Assembly: GCA_020024615.1 (NCBI GenBank)
Contig: JAHHTP010000044.1
Location: 1 to 8,863 of the forward strand
Reading direction: 5' to 3'
Length of the DNA: 8,863 nt
Origin: Oscillospiraceae bacterium
GTDB lineage: Bacteria; Bacillota; Clostridia; Oscillospirales; Ruminococcaceae
Both the position numbers and the translations under genes were made by a program. Of the stretch, positions 1 through 5,708 are shown piece after piece. Position 1 is the first letter of the stretch. The number at the start of each line of letters is the position of its first letter. The notes under the pieces are model-generated. The model ran no database searches. It was not told the origin of the DNA and worked only from the letters and a program-made list of their open reading frames with translations.

Positions 1-21
1 CGAGTCCCTGAAAGTGCACCA
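1..21 (+). tRNA. 3' end of a tRNA gene (5' part lies outside the window)
   Basis: The first 21 bases match the end of a tRNA with exact spacing: CGAGT as the last five bases of a TTCGAGT T-loop, CCCTG as the 3' T-stem strand starting with the conserved C61, AAAGTGC as the 3' acceptor strand, A as discriminator, then an encoded CCA at 19-21. The missing 5' acceptor strand should be GCACTTT and the 5' T-stem CAGGG. The anticodon is off the window, so the amino acid cannot be assigned. An intrinsic terminator follows five bases later, as expected for a tRNA transcript. The element spacing is seen directly; identity as a functional tRNA is inferred because only about a quarter of the gene is visible. 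Confidence 0.75.
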
Positions 22-25
22 AAAG

Positions 26-60
26 AACAAGGTCGTCCAAACGGACGGCCTTGTTTTTTA
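26..60 (+). terminator. Intrinsic terminator after the tRNA
   Basis: Arms 26-38 and 43-55 pair over 13 positions with one G-T wobble around the four-base loop AAAC, and the right arm runs into a T-rich tail at 54-59. This is a textbook Rho-independent terminator on the + strand. It would end the transcript carrying the tRNA at 1-21. Confidence 0.9.
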
Positions 61-130
61 TGTTTCATTCCGGACTCGAATCAGTGGGCTGAGCTGATGC
101 GGGCAGCAGGGTCACGCGGTCGCGGAGCGA

Positions 131-147
131 TTCACGCAATGCGTGAA
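131..147. repeat. Perfect 8-bp inverted repeat
   Basis: TTCACGCA at 131-138 and its exact reverse complement TGCGTGAA at 140-147 flank a single central A. An outer pairing of CACGC (113-117) with GCGTG (149-153) is also possible. There is no T-run, so it is not an intrinsic terminator. It could be part of a dispersed repeat or a protein-binding palindrome; the window does not decide. Confidence 0.6.
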
Positions 148-160
148 AGCGTGCGTCCGG

Positions 161-175
161 TTTTGCGAAGCAAAA
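161..175. repeat. Short hairpin with GAA loop
   Basis: TTTTGC at 161-166 pairs perfectly with GCAAAA at 170-175 around GAA. It lies 13 bases after the 131-147 palindrome, so the two form a compact pair of structures. Function is unknown; read on either strand it ends in a short T- or A-run within the stem but has no free T-tail. Confidence 0.5.
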
Positions 176-473
176 TGGAGCCGAATGGCGACAAGGACAC
201 AGATCGAATCCCAAAATGCTGATCAATCGAACTAGGTACCCGATATTCTCTTGTGCAGTGACTGCCTTCTTGGCATGCAAATCTATTTTATGCTGCGTTG
301 CGGCAGGCTTTGCCCGTCTCTGGCACCCAACAGAGCAACAAGGAATGCATGAATATAGAACATGTGGAGCTGATTGGAAAAGATGCTCTCTTGCAGGCTG
401 ACCTCATCAACACAGAAGTCTGCAAATCATTTTGTGTATTACTCTTAGGAAACCTTCACATATATCGCAGCGG

Positions 474-1514
474 TTATACCTTTCGGCAAGAATTTTGGAT
501 GATAAGTTGGGTGGGAATCAGTGTGTTGCGGGGAAAACGTTTTCCCAAAGAGACCTGTGCAATTGCTTCCACTGCCTTTTTTCCTAATTCGGCATAGTTT
601 TGAGAAATTGTCGTCAGGGTAGGACGTGTTATATCAGCTAAATAGGTACCGTCGAATCCTGTAATCGATATATCATCGGGTACATGCAGCCCGTAGTCAG
701 TAGCGGCATTAATAGCGCCGATGGCGGTAAAATCATTTACGGTCATCACTGCAGTGGGACGACTGGATTGAGAAAGAAGTTGTACCATGCTGGAATAACC
801 ATCTTCGACACCAAAGCTGCTGGGAATGACCCATTCGGGATGATATGCGATTCCCAGTTGTTTGATGGCAGATTCAAAAGCAGACAACTTAACGTCTGTG
901 GAAGTGATACCTTTTCGGCCGCCGATAAAACCGATATTTTTATGGCCCAATTCAGCTAGATATCTTACCAACTTATTGATGCCATCTGTTTCATCTGTAG
1001 TTATATTATAGCTCTTTACATTGCGCATGGAGCCATTGATAAAAACGACAGGTTTTGTTTTTACAATTTCCTGCAGCTCCGTTACCTGTGTGTTTATGGG
1101 CTTCTTTTCGTTAACACGCCCGCCCATAATGATGATCCCATCCACTTGCTTTTCCATGAGCATTTTAAGATAGAGAGATTCAAGTTCCGTTTGATTTAAC
1201 TGGTTATCGTTCATAGAATTGCACAGTATCAGTGTATATCCTAAAGTAAGTGCATACTTTTCAGCCTCTAAAAAAGTAGAAGCAAAAAAAGGGTTAGTAA
1301 TATCGGGTAAAATAAATCCGATTGTTTTTGAAGCTTTATTAATCAAACTGCGAGCAAGAGCATTTGGGTGGAAATTATATTTTTCAATAATTGCCAAAAT
1401 AGCATCGCGCTTTTCTGTGCGTACTTTTGCATTACCGGTCAATACGCGGGAAACGGTAGCAGGAGACACATGAGCTTCTTTTGCGATATCATAGATTGTA
1501 ATATTTTCAGACAT
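474..1514 (-). CDS. LacI/GalR-family transcriptional repressor
   Basis: A 346-residue protein, the normal full length for the family. Residues 6-25 form the helix-turn-helix (TIYDIAKEAHVSPATVSRVL), followed by the hinge around residues 50-60 (HPNALARSLINK) and a periplasmic-binding-protein-like sugar-sensing domain (SKTIGFILPDITNPFF, then GFIGG, TAVMTVNDFTAIGA and DDISITGFD). Translation starts at ATG 1514 behind AGGAAG; the gene begins 12 bp after the GH30 stop, so the two are almost certainly one transcript. It ends with TAA. By family knowledge it binds palindromic operators through the N-terminal domain and is released by a small sugar or sugar derivative. The three GAAAT(A/G)GGTTTC repeats in the divergent control region are its likely targets, which makes it autoregulated. 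The inducer cannot be read from sequence; galactose or a galacto-oligosaccharide is a guess from context. Confidence 0.95.
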   Translation of the reverse strand: MSENITIYDIAKEAHVSPATVSRVLTGNAKVRTEKRDAILAIIEKYNFHPNALARSLINKASKTIGFILPDITNPFFASTFLEAEKYALTLGYTLILCNSMNDNQLNQTELESLYLKMLMEKQVDGIIIMGGRVNEKKPINTQVTELQEIVKTKPVVFINGSMRNVKSYNITTDETDGINKLVRYLAELGHKNIGFIGGRKGITSTDVKLSAFESAIKQLGIAYHPEWVIPSSFGVEDGYSSMVQLLSQSSRPTAVMTVNDFTAIGAINAATDYGLHVPDDISITGFDGTYLADITRPTLTTISQNYAELGKKAVEAIAQVSLGKRFPRNTLIPTQLIIQNSCRKV

Positions 1515-1526
1515 AATAATACTTCC

Positions 1527-2876
1527 TCACAGATGTGGTGATTCAAATATAAGGGTTGTGATGGAGTTTGCAGGCAGCATAAATTTGCCGGTGTTGTCAG
1601 CAACGCTTTCTTTTAAATTATAATCCTGTGTGGTCTGGTATATTTTACAGTTTGCAATTGTAAATGGTTCAGGGAGCAGGAACTCCAAATAAATACTTTC
1701 GCAAGGCGAATTGTTAAAGATAACAGCAACAATTTGAGAGGAGTCAGAGGATTTAGCAAGCAGTACATGATTGTTGTCGCTGTGCAATATAACGTACCCA
1801 GGGCGGATGAATTTGCTGTACTGTGCAAACGCATAGTATTGTTTGGTGAGATAATATGTTTCGTCCCCTTCAAAAGTGGCATGGATCAAACCATGGTTGT
1901 GTTGAAGCTGTTCATTCTCGACAGCTTGCCAATACACCCAACCAACCGTTTCCATTTCATTTAAGTGAAGAGTGATGTTCTCACACAATTCTAAAGCGCT
2001 GCCCATATCATTGTGAGAATGGGGATTTTTTCCTCCACACGTTACTTCAGACATCCAAAGTGGTTTATGAAGGCGTTTTGCTAAAGAACAAAGCTCGCGG
2101 CGGCTTTGTGTGTCGGAAAAATAGGTATGGGTGTTGATTTGGCCGATGGATCTTAGGGAAGAGGGAGAGTAGTGATTACAAGCATAGATTGTTTCATAAG
2201 TACTCCAACATTCAGGAGCACTGATGGAAATGTCCAAATTTCGCTGACTAAGGCGCTGATGAATACGGTCAATCAGTGCACATTGCTGAGAAACATCAAA
2301 ATGACAACCCTCTTGATTATTATCGGCTTTCCACCAAAAAGAAAGAGGTTCATTAAACGGGGCTATAGAGTCAACTTTTCTTTGGGCAATAAAAGAGACT
2401 TTTTCCGCACACCCGACCAGATAATCGGCAAGAGCATCCAGTTGACTTTCATCCAAGTTACATAAACCATCAACAGCCCCGGCAGTTGAATGGCTTTTTG
2501 TCATCCATAGGGGAGGACTGTTCAAAAATATTTCAATAAAGTTTACACCATGCTTGACAGCTTGCTTGAGAATCCGCTGCTGAGCGGAATCGGAAAGAGT
2601 ATTCCAAGTTCCATCGGCGCACATCATGCAGGGAACATCGGCGCCTGTACGCAGATGAATTTTATTGGGGGGGAGTTCCCCTGCGCCAAGATTGTAACGA
2701 ACATTATTGATACCAAGACCGTCAGATGAAGAAAAAAGAAGCCGGCAAATAGTTTCAACGGATTTTTGATCATCCCAATTGCCGATAACATTTGCCCACC
2801 AGCATAGAGATGTTCCCCATGCGAGGAAATGCTGCTGCTGTAAGTTTAAATCTGGAGATACAGTGATGCGAAACAT
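1527..2876 (-). CDS. GH30 glycosidase, probable endo-beta-1,6-galactanase (subfamily 5 type), cytoplasmic
   Basis: A 449-residue enzyme. Landmarks recalled from GH30 beta-1,6-galactanases are present: GTSLCWWANVIGNW at 21-34, NNVRYNLGAGE at 57-67, NSPPLWMTKS at 119-128, PFNEP at 173-177 and WWKADNNQEGCHFD at 181-194. The expected acid/base is E176 in NEP and the nucleophile E277 in LWMSE. The (beta/alpha)8 barrel should span about 1-350, with the usual beta-sandwich from about 355 to the end. The family cleaves beta-1,6-linked galactan, as in side chains of type II arabinogalactan. There is no signal peptide or hydrophobic N-terminus, so it should act inside the cell on imported oligosaccharides; relatives I know of are mostly secreted. 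Start ATG 2876 has AAGGATGG about 9 bases upstream. It is the first gene of the leftward operon, under a strong promoter with an operator at the transcription start. Family is well supported; exact linkage and endo/exo mode are inferred. Confidence 0.85.
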   Translation of the reverse strand: MFRITVSPDLNLQQQHFLAWGTSLCWWANVIGNWDDQKSVETICRLLFSSSDGLGINNVRYNLGAGELPPNKIHLRTGADVPCMMCADGTWNTLSDSAQQRILKQAVKHGVNFIEIFLNSPPLWMTKSHSTAGAVDGLCNLDESQLDALADYLVGCAEKVSFIAQRKVDSIAPFNEPLSFWWKADNNQEGCHFDVSQQCALIDRIHQRLSQRNLDISISAPECWSTYETIYACNHYSPSSLRSIGQINTHTYFSDTQSRRELCSLAKRLHKPLWMSEVTCGGKNPHSHNDMGSALELCENITLHLNEMETVGWVYWQAVENEQLQHNHGLIHATFEGDETYYLTKQYYAFAQYSKFIRPGYVILHSDNNHVLLAKSSDSSQIVAVIFNNSPCESIYLEFLLPEPFTIANCKIYQTTQDYNLKESVADNTGKFMLPANSITTLIFESPHL

Positions 2877-2903
2877 AGTGCAAATCCATCCTTAAAAAAA
2901 TAT

Positions 2904-2921
2904 TTTGAAATAGGTTTCAAA
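2904..2921. promoter_or_regulatory. Operator O1, 18-bp inverted repeat at the GH30-lacI promoter
   Basis: TTTGAAATAGGTTTCAAA has 7-bp perfect arms (TTTGAAA and TTTCAAA) around TAGG. It begins three bases downstream of the leftward -10 box and covers the predicted transcription start near 2918, the classical repressor position. The same core occurs twice more at the rightward promoter. It is assigned to the adjacent LacI-type repressor by position and symmetry; binding is not shown. Confidence 0.8.
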
Positions 2922-2924
2922 CTT

Positions 2925-2953
2925 ATTATAAAGACTGGAAAAGAAATTGTCAA
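2925..2953 (-). promoter_or_regulatory. Strong sigma-A promoter for GH30-lacI
   Basis: On the minus strand TTGACA (2953-2948) and TATAAT (2930-2925) are both perfect consensus hexamers separated by exactly 17 bp. The predicted start is near 2918, giving a leader of about 40 bases to the GH30 ATG at 2876. The operator at 2904-2921 overlaps the start point, so the promoter should be strong but tightly repressible. Confidence 0.9.
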
Positions 2954-3118
2954 TCTTAGAAAACAGGAGATAGGACTTGATAAATATATAGGTATCATAA
3001 CCCCAAAGCGCCACAGCTTCAGCTGCGGCCGTACCTGTTTTGCAACGGGCTGGATGCACCGCGCCGGATGCTGAACATCTGTCTATGCTTTGTATCCCAC
3101 GAAAATATTGAACCATGC

Positions 3119-3142
3119 AAAACCACAGCGCAGTGCGGTTTT
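3119..3142. repeat. Hairpin in the divergent control region
   Basis: AAAACC.CA (3119-3127) pairs with TG.GGTTTT (3134-3142) around a six-base loop, with a single A-C mismatch. Its right arm ends in TTTT, giving a weak terminator-like look, but no T-run continues past the stem. Role unknown. Confidence 0.4.
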
Positions 3143-3168
3143 GTTGTGGCTTCGCATTATGATAGAAT
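3141..3168 (+). promoter_or_regulatory. Possible secondary rightward promoter (extended -10)
   Basis: TTGTTG (3141-3146), a 16-bp spacer, then TAGAAT (3163-3168) preceded by TG one base upstream (3160-3161), as in extended -10 promoters. It would start near 3175, upstream of the main rightward promoter and of operators O2 and O3, giving a longer leader. Weaker than the main promoter and possibly a chance match. Confidence 0.35.
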
Positions 3169-3248
3169 GCACTTATAAGCATTATGGACAAAAGAATATT
3201 TTAGATGTTATGCAAAAATACGGAAATAAGAGAAAGAAGGAAGAAGGC

Positions 3249-3277
3249 TTGACTTTATGTTCAGCGGGCGTTAAAAT
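3249..3277 (+). promoter_or_regulatory. Main sigma-A promoter for the transport and GH42 operon
   Basis: TTGACT (3249-3254), a 17-bp spacer, then TAAAAT (3272-3277): one mismatch from consensus in each box. The predicted start is near 3284, about 60 bases before the binding-protein ATG. Operators O2 and O3 lie from the start point into the leader, so bound repressor would block initiation or early elongation. Confidence 0.85.
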
Positions 3278-3284
3278 CAAGTTA

Positions 3285-3298
3285 TGAAATGGGTTTCA
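3285..3298. promoter_or_regulatory. Operator O2 at the rightward transcription start
   Basis: TGAAATGGGTTTCA has 5-bp perfect arms around TGGG. The core GAAATGGGTTTC differs from O1 and O3 by one base. It lies seven bases past the -10 box, over the predicted start. It abuts O3, so the two form a 13-bp tandem direct repeat. Likely target of the LacI-type repressor encoded at 474-1514. Confidence 0.75.
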
Positions 3299-3311
3299 GA
3301 AATAGGTTTCA
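3298..3311. promoter_or_regulatory. Operator O3, adjacent to O2
   Basis: The core GAAATAGGTTTC (3299-3310) is identical to the O1 core, with 4-bp perfect arms around TAGG. Its centre is 13 bp from that of O2, so two dimers would sit edge to edge on different faces of the helix and may compete or cooperate. It lies in the 5' leader of the rightward transcript. Confidence 0.7.
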
Positions 3312-3327
3312 AACCCAAACAGAATCT

Positions 3328-3334
3328 AAGGAGG
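3328..3334 (+). promoter_or_regulatory. Ribosome binding site that fixes the binding-protein start
   Basis: AAGGAGG stands nine bases before ATG 3344. An in-frame ATG at 3284 would add 20 residues, but it coincides with the predicted transcription start and operator and would bury the lipoprotein signal. Start 3344 is therefore chosen. Confidence 0.9.
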
Positions 3335-3343
3335 ATAATAAGG

Positions 3344-4666
3344 ATGCTGAAAAAAAGAATACTTTCCGCAGCGCTTGCTGCGGCGCTGAGTCTTTCCATG
3401 GTAGCCTGCGGAGGTGCGACATCATCTTCAGAGGGCGAAAGCACGCAGAAGACCGAAGCTGATGGTGAGGGTGTTACGTTAACCATGGCGTGCTGGGGCA
3501 GTGAATTAGATGTGAAGGCATATCAGGAGCGTGCAGATCTTCTGCATGAAAAATATCCAGAACTCACATTGAAAGTTATGAATCTTCCCAACGATGGCTA
3601 CGACACAAAAATCCAGACAATGCTGGCATCCGACAATGCGCCTGATATCATTCAGGTAGCGGAAAGCAGCAACTCTTATGCTTCCAAGGGCGTATTTGCG
3701 GATATCGGACAAATGGCACAGGATGCGGGTGTAGATATGGAAAGCCGGTTCGGCGGTGCAACAGAGGCATATAAGTGGCAGGGAAAACTGTATGCAATGC
3801 CAGATCGCAGCGGCGCAATGGTGTTGTATTATAACCGCGATATGTTTGATGCGGCTCAGGTGGAATACCCTACAAAAGATTGGACATGGGAGGATTTTCT
3901 GTCTGCAGCACAGGCATTGACCGTGGCAGGTGATGACGGTGTTGTAACTCAGTATGGATTTGCAGCAGGCGGTTGGTGGCCTTGGTGGATGAGTTTCATG
4001 TATCAGAACGGCGGACGCATTTTGGATGAGAGCATGGAAAACGTTGTAGTAAATTCGCCTGAAAATGTTGAGGCAATCAATTTTTACACCGATCTTGTGC
4101 ATAAATACAAGGTGGCCCCATCTGCCGACGATTATAGTCGGTTTGGTTTGAAAGATGGGCAGCCCGACCCATTGTTTGCACAGGGACATACAGCGATGTG
4201 CCTGACGGGGTATTGGAATATTGGATCTTTGAGCAGCGTGGAAGAAATCAACTGGAATATTGCACCGCTGTAGAAAAATAAAGAGAGTGCAACATTCTCA
4301 TTTGGCTCTGGTCTTGCGATCCCGGAAAAATGTGAAAACAAAGAAGCAGCCTTTAAGGCGGTTGAATTCCTGACAAGTGAAGAAGGGCAGGCACCTATTG
4401 TTACCAATAATCAGGACGCACCCGCAAACCTTGATCTGCTTCGGAGTGATTTGTTCCTGCATCCCGAGTGGGCAAAGGAAAAAGATATCAACCTGGCTGC
4501 ATTTGCCGATTCCGCAGATATGATGGTCTCTCCGCCGCTGCATCCGAAGTGGAACGAGATCCAGCGAGTGTTCGATGAAAACTTTAGTGTCCTGTTCCAG
4601 CAGGGTGGTGACAGTGCCGAGACGCTCGCCAAGGTTCAGACAGAGTTGGAAAGCGTAATTGGCTGA
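3344..4666 (+). pseudogene. ABC sugar-binding lipoprotein, interrupted by one in-frame TAG
   Basis: The frame would encode about 440 residues, normal for a carbohydrate-binding protein of the MalE/extracellular type 1 group. Residues 1-22 are a lipoprotein signal (MLKKR, hydrophobic stretch, MVAC) with lipidation at C22, followed by a Ser/Thr/Glu-rich linker. Family-like segments include KLYAMPDRSGAMVLYYNRDMFD at about 148-169 (as two short motifs YAMPDRSGA and YYNRDMFD) and AMCLTGYWNIGS at 284-295. Codon 310 (4271-4273) is TAG, directly after NIAPL. After it the same frame stays open for 130 codons and keeps the expected C-terminal pattern (FSFGSGLAIP, AAFKAVEFLTSEEGQ) to TGA 4664-4666, with no other lesion seen. 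A 309-residue product would lack the C-terminal third and probably not bind sugar. Options are a recent inactivating mutation, a sequencing error, or amber read-through. No intact gene here ends in TAG, but five stops are too few to argue reassignment. Confidence 0.85.
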
Positions 4667-4696
4667 AACAGTAATAGGAACAGGCAAATGGCTTAA

Positions 4697-4748
4697 AAAT
4701 ACGGCGGCACCAGAGAAGCGGATCAGCAAAATCGGTGCCGCCATATTT
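4697..4748 (+). repeat. Long stem-loop between binding-protein and permease genes
   Basis: Arms 4697-4711 and 4734-4748 pair at 14 of 15 positions (core GGCGGCACC/GGTGCCGCC; one C-A mismatch), around a 22-base loop. There is no T-run, so it is not an intrinsic terminator. Structures in this place in binding-protein operons are known to protect the upstream mRNA end and keep the binding protein more abundant than the permeases. It ends three bases before the permease ribosome binding site, leaving that site free. Confidence 0.8.
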
Positions 4749-4751
4749 ATG

Positions 4752-4758
4752 AAGGAGG
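4752..4758 (+). promoter_or_regulatory. Ribosome binding site of the first permease
   Basis: AAGGAGG precedes ATG 4773 by 14 bases, longer than the usual 5 to 10. No other in-frame start codon lies between. The in-frame ATG at 4749 overlaps the stem-loop and has no ribosome binding site, so 4773 is preferred despite the spacing. Confidence 0.65.
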
Positions 4759-4772
4759 CATTTTGTAAAACG

Positions 4773-5708
4773 ATGCATAAACGATCAAAATTGGAAAAGA
4801 TAGAATCAAGATGGTTTTATCTGTTCATCTCGCCGTGGCTGCTGGGCTTTTTTATCTTTTCTCTGGGGCCGATGCTGGCTTCTGTTTGGTATAGTTTAAC
4901 GGACTGGAATATGTTCAATCAGGCAAACTTTGTAGGCCTTTCAAATTATATTAAATTACTGACAGATGATCCGCGCTTCATTAAAAGTTTAGGCAATACA
5001 TGCTTCTACGCATTCCTGACAGTGCCTTTAAGCTTAATCCTTTCCTTGTTTTTAACATTTTTGCTGACACGCAGCGTAAAAGGGATGAAATTTTTTAGAA
5101 CGGTATATTATCTGCCGGTGCTGGTTCCTTTGACGGCTGTATCGTTTGTTTTCTTTTGGATTTTCAACACACAGATCGGTATAGTAAACAAATTTTTGGG
5201 TGTTTTTGGAATAGAGCCGCTATCCTGGCTGTACGATGAGCATTTGATCAAATGGGTTATTGTGTTTATGGGCTTGTGGCAGGTCGGCAGCAGCTTGCTG
5301 CTGACTCTGGCAGCAGTACAGGGAGTGCCGCGTGAACTGTACGAATCGGCCAGTTTGGATGGAGCGGGAAATGTGCGGCAGTTCATTAACATTACGATCC
5401 CGTTGGTTTCTCCTGTGCTTTTCTTCAATTTAATTACCAGCATCATTAGTTCGCTGCAGGTGTTTACACAGTCATACGTTTTGACAGATGGTGTATACAA
5501 ACCCAATAATGCGGCGTTGATGATGAGCAATTATTTGTACCAAAAAGGTTTTGCGGATTTTGAAATGGGTTATGCCTGTGCGCTTGGCTGGATTATCTTT
5601 GTAATCGTTATATTTTTCAGTGCAATCGTATTCCGTTCTTCGGCACTGTTTGTATTTTATGAGGGCGAGGTGAAAAAGAGTGAAAAAAAGCATAAAAATC
5701 ACAAATAA
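4773..5708 (+). CDS. ABC sugar transporter permease, MalF/UgpA type
   Basis: A 311-residue inner-membrane protein from ATG 4773, usual length for the family. A basic N-terminus (MHKRSKLEK) leads into the first membrane segment at about 14-38 (FYLFISPWLLGFFIF). Further hydrophobic segments lie near 75-98, 110-132, 160-182, 212-232 and 268-288. The cytoplasmic EAA loop that docks the ATPase is at 187-211 (RELYESASLDGAG, then ITIPL). Its C-terminus is very Lys-rich and overlaps the next permease gene by 29 bases, which suggests coupled translation. It should form a heterodimer with the following permease. No ATPase gene is present; such operons commonly use a shared MsiK/MalK-type ATPase encoded elsewhere. 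An upstream start at 4749 would add eight residues and is less likely. Confidence 0.95.
   Translation: MHKRSKLEKIESRWFYLFISPWLLGFFIFSLGPMLASVWYSLTDWNMFNQANFVGLSNYIKLLTDDPRFIKSLGNTCFYAFLTVPLSLILSLFLTFLLTRSVKGMKFFRTVYYLPVLVPLTAVSFVFFWIFNTQIGIVNKFLGVFGIEPLSWLYDEHLIKWVIVFMGLWQVGSSLLLTLAAVQGVPRELYESASLDGAGNVRQFINITIPLVSPVLFFNLITSIISSLQVFTQSYVLTDGVYKPNNAALMMSNYLYQKGFADFEMGYACALGWIIFVIVIFFSAIVFRSSALFVFYEGEVKKSEKKHKNHK

Larger units (their letters stand above)
61..473. other. Gene-poor stretch with small palindromes between the tRNA and the repressor gene
   Basis: No convincing gene is seen. The left part is richer in G and C than the repressor gene and holds compact inverted repeats at 131-147 (8-bp perfect arms), 161-175 (6-bp arms, GAA loop) and 180-189 (3-bp arms). 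On the minus strand three short TTCGAT/TTCGAGT words resemble tRNA T-loops but lack matching stems. An ATG at 349 with AAGGAA upstream opens an 82-codon + frame that runs into the antisense of the repressor gene; it matches no family I recognise. No clear terminator for the leftward GH30-repressor transcript is visible here; a weak 7-bp pairing of 394-400 with 417-423 lacks a proper T-run. Confidence 0.5.
2954..3248. other. Spacer between the two divergent promoters, with a GC-rich structured patch
   Basis: No gene is supported. From about 3000 to 3150 the composition turns GC-rich, unlike the A/T-rich flanks, and three hairpins can be drawn: 3010-3029 (9-bp arms with one mismatch, 2-base loop), 3034-3049 (6-bp arms including one wobble, loop TTGC) and 3119-3142 (8 of 9 pairs). 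The patch lies outside the predicted leaders of both operons. It may be a small inserted repeat; a second copy would have to be sought elsewhere in the genome. Confidence 0.5.

Noticed and set aside
71..95. tRNA-like T-loop word (ATTCGAGTCC) on the minus strand
   Set aside because: The flanking bases do not form a T-stem and no acceptor strand, anticodon arm or CCA is present.
65..280. Leftward 71-codon frame in the tRNA-proximal strip
   Set aside because: It needs a non-ATG start, spans palindromic DNA, and has no ribosome binding site or recognisable domain.
394..423. Weak hairpin as a terminator of the GH30-lacI transcript
   Set aside because: Seven pairs with a wobble, a 16-base loop and no adjacent T-run on the minus strand.
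349..597. Rightward 82-codon frame with AAGGAA before ATG 349 and a protein-like first 35 residues
   Set aside because: The second half is the antisense of the repressor's 3' end, no family is recognisable, and no promoter is evident. Possibly a remnant of an older gene, but not supportable as a gene.
2892..3191. Leftward 99-codon frame across the divergent control region
   Set aside because: It runs through the leftward promoter and operator O1 and has no domain; regulatory DNA explains the stretch better.
3506..4189. Leftward 227-codon open frame opposite the binding-protein gene
   Set aside because: Cys/His/Ile-rich composition typical of antisense reading of a real gene; the + strand frame has clear family motifs.
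5561..5574. TGAAATGGGTTATG inside the first permease, 11 of 14 matches to operator O2
   Set aside because: The second half-site is broken, it encodes conserved-looking permease residues, and it is over 2 kb from the promoters; a chance match is likely.
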